Shown one piece after another: positions 61,369 through 64,000 of a stretch of 64,000 bases of DNA. The notes under the pieces are model-generated. The model searched no databases and was not told the origin of the DNA. It worked only from the letters and a program-made list of their open reading frames with translations. Numbering within the stretch: the first letter of the stretch is position 1; every line of letters starts with the position of its first letter. This DNA is from Vibrio sp. CB1-14 (GTDB taxonomy: Bacteria; Pseudomonadota; Gammaproteobacteria; Enterobacterales; Vibrionaceae): NCBI RefSeq assembly GCF_040412085.2, contig NZ_CP115920.1, positions 1,302,001-1,366,000 of the forward strand. Direction: 5' to 3'. A program made the translations under genes and the position numbers.

Positions 61369-61406
61369 AGCCAAGACTAAAAACAATGAGAGCAAAGGAT
61401 TTAACT

Positions 61407-62459
61407 GTGGAAGTACGACACGATTGGACGCATGCCGAAGTGCAAGAGCTGATGAGCAAGCCATTTATGGATCTATTGTTCGAAGCGCAAACTGTACACC
61501 GTCAACATCAGCAAACCAACCATGTTCAAGTTAGCACCCTGTTATCGATTAAAACCGGTGCTTGCCCTGAAGATTGTAAGTACTGCCCACAAAGCGCACG
61601 CTACAAAACCGATGTTGAAGCAGAGCGTTTGATGGAAGTTGAGCGCGTACTTGATGCTGCGCAAAAAGCCAAAAATGCAGGCTCGACACGTTTCTGTATG
61701 GGGGCGGCGTGGAAGAACCCCAAAGAGCGTGATATGCCTTTGCTCACCGATATGATTAAAGGCGTCAAAGAGATGGGTCTAGAAACCTGTATGACGCTAG
61801 GCATGTTGACGCCCGATCAGGCAACGCACCTTGCAGATGCTGGTCTTGATTACTACAACCACAACCTTGACACTTCTCCTGAGTTTTACGGCAATATCAT
61901 CACGACCCGAACTTACCAAGACCGTTTAGATACGCTCAGCCACGTGCGTGATGCCGGTATGAAAATCTGCTCAGGCGGAATTATTGGCATGGGTGAGAGC
62001 GCCAATGACCGCGCGGGCTTGCTTATGGAACTTGCCAACCTTCCTGTTCAGCCAGAAAGTGTTCCAATCAACATGCTGGTTAAAGTTAAGGGAACACCGC
62101 TTGAAGAAGTGGATGATGTCGAGCCTTTTGACTTTATTCGTCTTATCGCGATTGCACGAATCATGATGCCGAACTCAGCGGTTCGTCTCTCTGCAGGACG
62201 TGAAGACATGAACGAGCAAATGCAGGCGTTATGCTTTTTGGCTGGCGCTAATTCTGTGTTCTATGGTTGTAAGCTACTTACCACACCAAACCCAGATGAA
62301 GATAAAGATCTTCAGCTGTTTAAAAAGCTCGGGATCAACCGTGAAGAAACCTCACAAAAACCGGATGAGGTGCAAGAAAACGATCTTCTTGACCAAGTAG
62401 TGAGCCGAGTCGCTGCGCGTCCTACCAAAGACGACCTATTTTATGACGCTAGCGTTTAA
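61407..62459 (+). CDS. bioB: Biotin synthase
   Basis: 350 residues from a GTG at 61407, with AAAGGA seven bases upstream. V. cholerae BioB has this length and begins MEVRH. An ATG at 61386 is close to the predicted transcription start and lacks a ribosome site. Radical-SAM motif C53, C57, C60 (CPEDCKYC); [13 protein letters not shown] and [11 protein letters not shown] are conserved. It inserts sulfur into dethiobiotin using a [2Fe-2S] cluster. The stop lies 17 bases past the bioF start. Confidence 0.97.
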   Translation: MEVRHDWTHAEVQELMSKPFMDLLFEAQTVHRQHQQTNHVQVSTLLSIKTGACPEDCKYCPQSARYKTDVEAERLMEVERVLDAAQKAKNAGSTRFCMGAAWKNPKERDMPLLTDMIKGVKEMGLETCMTLGMLTPDQATHLADAGLDYYNHNLDTSPEFYGNIITTRTYQDRLDTLSHVRDAGMKICSGGIIGMGESANDRAGLLMELANLPVQPESVPINMLVKVKGTPLEEVDDVEPFDFIRLIAIARIMMPNSAVRLSAGREDMNEQMQALCFLAGANSVFYGCKLLTTPNPDEDKDLQLFKKLGINREETSQKPDEVQENDLLDQVVSRVAARPTKDDLFYDASV

Positions 62460-63597
62460 TCAGCGCATTCATAAGGCGCTGGAAGAGAGAAAGCAGAGCG
62501 ACTTATTACGCTCTGTCATCGCCTTAGAAAGGGGTAACCAAGCGGTTTTTCAAAACAATGGTAAGTGGTTTGATAATTTCTCGTCCAATGACTACCTCGG
62601 TTTAGCGGCGAGTGATGAGCTCAAACTTTGCTATCAGCAAGCCGTAAGTGACTATGGCGTTGGCAGCGCAGCATCACCGCTGGTGACGGGTTACTCAAAT
62701 CAGCATCAAAGCCTCGAGTCTGCATTAACGGAATGGCTAGGGTATGACAGTGCGCTGTTCTTTTCTTCCGGATTTGCCGCTAATCAAGCCGTTGTTTTTG
62801 CATTGCTGCAAAAGGGCGATTTGCTGCTTCAAGATAAACTAAACCATGCATCATTGATGGAAGCAGGGATGCTGTGTGACGCTGAAATGAAACGCTATCG
62901 TCACTGCAATCAAGGGCACCTTGCTCAGTTGCTGCAGGCCGATAAGCCCATGATGGCAGTAACAGAAAGTGTGTTTAGTATGGATGGCGATATTGCCGAT
63001 CTTGATGGCTTTGTCTCTCTGTGCAAGCAAGCGGGTGCGTTGTCCATGATTGATGATGCTCATGGTATCGGCGTGATTGGCGAGCAGGGCAATGGCGCAG
63101 TCGGAATGACAAGTAAACGCGCAGATATTCTGGTCGTGACATTTGGTAAGGCATTTGGCCTTAATGGTGCCGCTGTATTGTGCTCACGAGAAATGAAAGA
63201 TTACCTAACTCAATTTGCGCGTCACTACGTTTACTCAACAGCGTTTTCAGCCGCCCATGCTGTGGCGATTACCAGAGCAGTCGCGATGATTCAAACGCAG
63301 CAATGGCGTCGAGAAATGCTGATTGAACTCGGCGCTATCTATGATGAAACGTTAAATGGAACGGCAGGTTTTGTTGCCACTAAAACGCCAATTAAACCTT
63401 GGCTGGTTGGCGAAGAAAGTGATGTTTTAGCACTTTGCGCTGCGTTAAAGCGTGAGCAGAGTTGGACGACGGCCATTCGACCGCCAACGGTACCCAAAGG
63501 CTCGGCGCGACTCAGGATTACGCTATCAGCCGCCCATGAAGCGAAGGCCGTTCAAAAACTTGCTTTCAATTTAAAACGACATTCGGAGGGATGCTAA
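62443..63597 (+). CDS. bioF: 8-amino-7-oxononanoate synthase
   Basis: 384 residues. PLP enzyme joining pimeloyl-ACP (or CoA) and alanine to KAPA. Visible: [17 protein letters not shown], and the PLP Lys in [12 protein letters not shown]. Its ATG lies inside the end of bioB (overlap 62443-62459), so the genes are translationally coupled. Confidence 0.96.
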   Translation: MTLAFNQRIHKALEERKQSDLLRSVIALERGNQAVFQNNGKWFDNFSSNDYLGLAASDELKLCYQQAVSDYGVGSAASPLVTGYSNQHQSLESALTEWLGYDSALFFSSGFAANQAVVFALLQKGDLLLQDKLNHASLMEAGMLCDAEMKRYRHCNQGHLAQLLQADKPMMAVTESVFSMDGDIADLDGFVSLCKQAGALSMIDDAHGIGVIGEQGNGAVGMTSKRADILVVTFGKAFGLNGAAVLCSREMKDYLTQFARHYVYSTAFSAAHAVAITRAVAMIQTQQWRREMLIELGAIYDETLNGTAGFVATKTPIKPWLVGEESDVLALCAALKREQSWTTAIRPPTVPKGSARLRITLSAAHEAKAVQKLAFNLKRHSEGC

Positions 63598-64000
63598 ATG
63601 TCAGAGGTATTAGCAAATCTTGTGAATTATCAGACCAATAAAGCTGCGATATCGGAGTCGTTTAGCCGCGCTGCTAGATTTTATGACCAGCACGCCGAGC
63701 TTCAGCGTTTGGTCGCTGATCGTTTATTGGCTTTGCTACCAAACGATTTGACAAGATATCGTGTTCTCGATTTAGGCTGTGGTACTGGGTATTGTTCTAA
63801 AGCGTTGTTGGAGCGGGGAGCGAACGTTGTATGTGCTGACTTGTCCAGTGAGATGCTTGCTGTTGCCGAACAGCGCTGCGGTGTCGAGCGAGTTCACTAC
63901 CAAGTCGCTGACGCAGAGGCGCTGCCATTTGAAGACAATCGTTTTGATATCGTGATATCAAGCCTTGCATTACAGTGGTGCAGTGATTTAGCTGTGCCGC
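63598..64000 (+). CDS. bioC: Malonyl-ACP O-methyltransferase, N-terminal part (cut by window edge)
   Basis: 134 codons seen. The ATG follows the bioF stop directly (TAAATG), and GGAGGG lies seven bases upstream inside bioF. SAM fold VLDLGCGTGYCSKALL (about 56-71), then DLSSEMLAVAEQRC and LPFEDNRFDIVISSLALQWC. BioC methylates malonyl-ACP to start pimelate synthesis. bioD would be expected next, outside the window. Confidence 0.93.
   Translation, partial: MSEVLANLVNYQTNKAAISESFSRAARFYDQHAELQRLVADRLLALLPNDLTRYRVLDLGCGTGYCSKALLERGANVVCADLSSEMLAVAEQRCGVERVHYQVADAEALPFEDNRFDIVISSLALQWCSDLAVP

Overview
This window is a stretch of Vibrio (Vibrionaceae) core chromosome. The evidence is a 291-residue AphB, the second-type Asd of Vibrio next to pdxB, a polar landmark FimV/HubP protein of more than 1,400 residues, and Vibrio-typical orders for apt-dnaX-ybaB-recR, cmk-rpsA-ihfB-lapAB-pyrF, ald/lrp-ftsK-lolA-rarA-serS and bioA/bioBFC. 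The species cannot be fixed from the sequence alone. No tRNA, rRNA, CRISPR array, insertion sequence, phage or integron part was seen. Both ends cut genes: a DUF4056 exported protein on the left and bioC on the right.

Layout. 1-3.4 kb: DUF4056 fragment, then a periplasmic sugar-type binding protein translationally coupled to a membrane GGDEF/GAF diguanylate cyclase. 3.6-9.4 kb: mnmC divergent from fabB, then pdxB-asd. 9.6-20 kb: hubP, truA, accD, folC, dedD and a PurR-type cvpA-purF operon. 20-23 kb: aphB, rssB, an unlisted 43-codon gene coupled to ybaN. 23-27 kb: apt-dnaX-ybaB-recR, in which dnaX carries a complete programmed -1 frameshift signal. 27-36 kb: aquaporin, two cysteine-cluster proteins, a BCCT transporter, a C-tail-anchored small protein, a ChaN lipoprotein, rlmA, yeaD and gapA on the minus strand, then msrB. 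36-41 kb is the most accessory part: a 9-bp tandem repeat, a small outer-membrane barrel, a lone PL7 alginate lyase, two REP-like palindromes, an alpha/beta hydrolase with an Asp nucleophile and a metallo-beta-lactamase-fold lipoprotein. 41-64 kb: cmk, rpsA with a structured leader, ihfB, lapAB, pyrF, a frameshifted miaE, a coiled-coil membrane protein, cysB, a METTL25-like methyltransferase, ald/lrp, ftsK-lolA-rarA, serS, ybiI and the biotin locus.

How it works together. Most genes are housekeeping: fatty-acid synthesis (fabB, accD), vitamin cofactors (pdxB, folC, bioABFC), nucleotides (purF, apt, pyrF, cmk), replication and repair (dnaX, recR, rarA, ftsK), translation and RNA modification (rpsA, serS, mnmC, truA, rlmA, miaE) and envelope control (lapAB, lolA, hubP, dedD). 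Regulatory input is visible in aphB, rssB, lrp, cysB, the diguanylate cyclase pair, a PurR box before cvpA-purF, a HexR-like site before gapA and the S1 leader before rpsA. I did not find a large undescribed multi-gene system. The best leads are the binding-protein/diguanylate-cyclase pair, the miaE frameshift, the dnaX slippery site with a hairpin over its Shine-Dalgarno element, and a long palindrome flush against the rlmA start codon.
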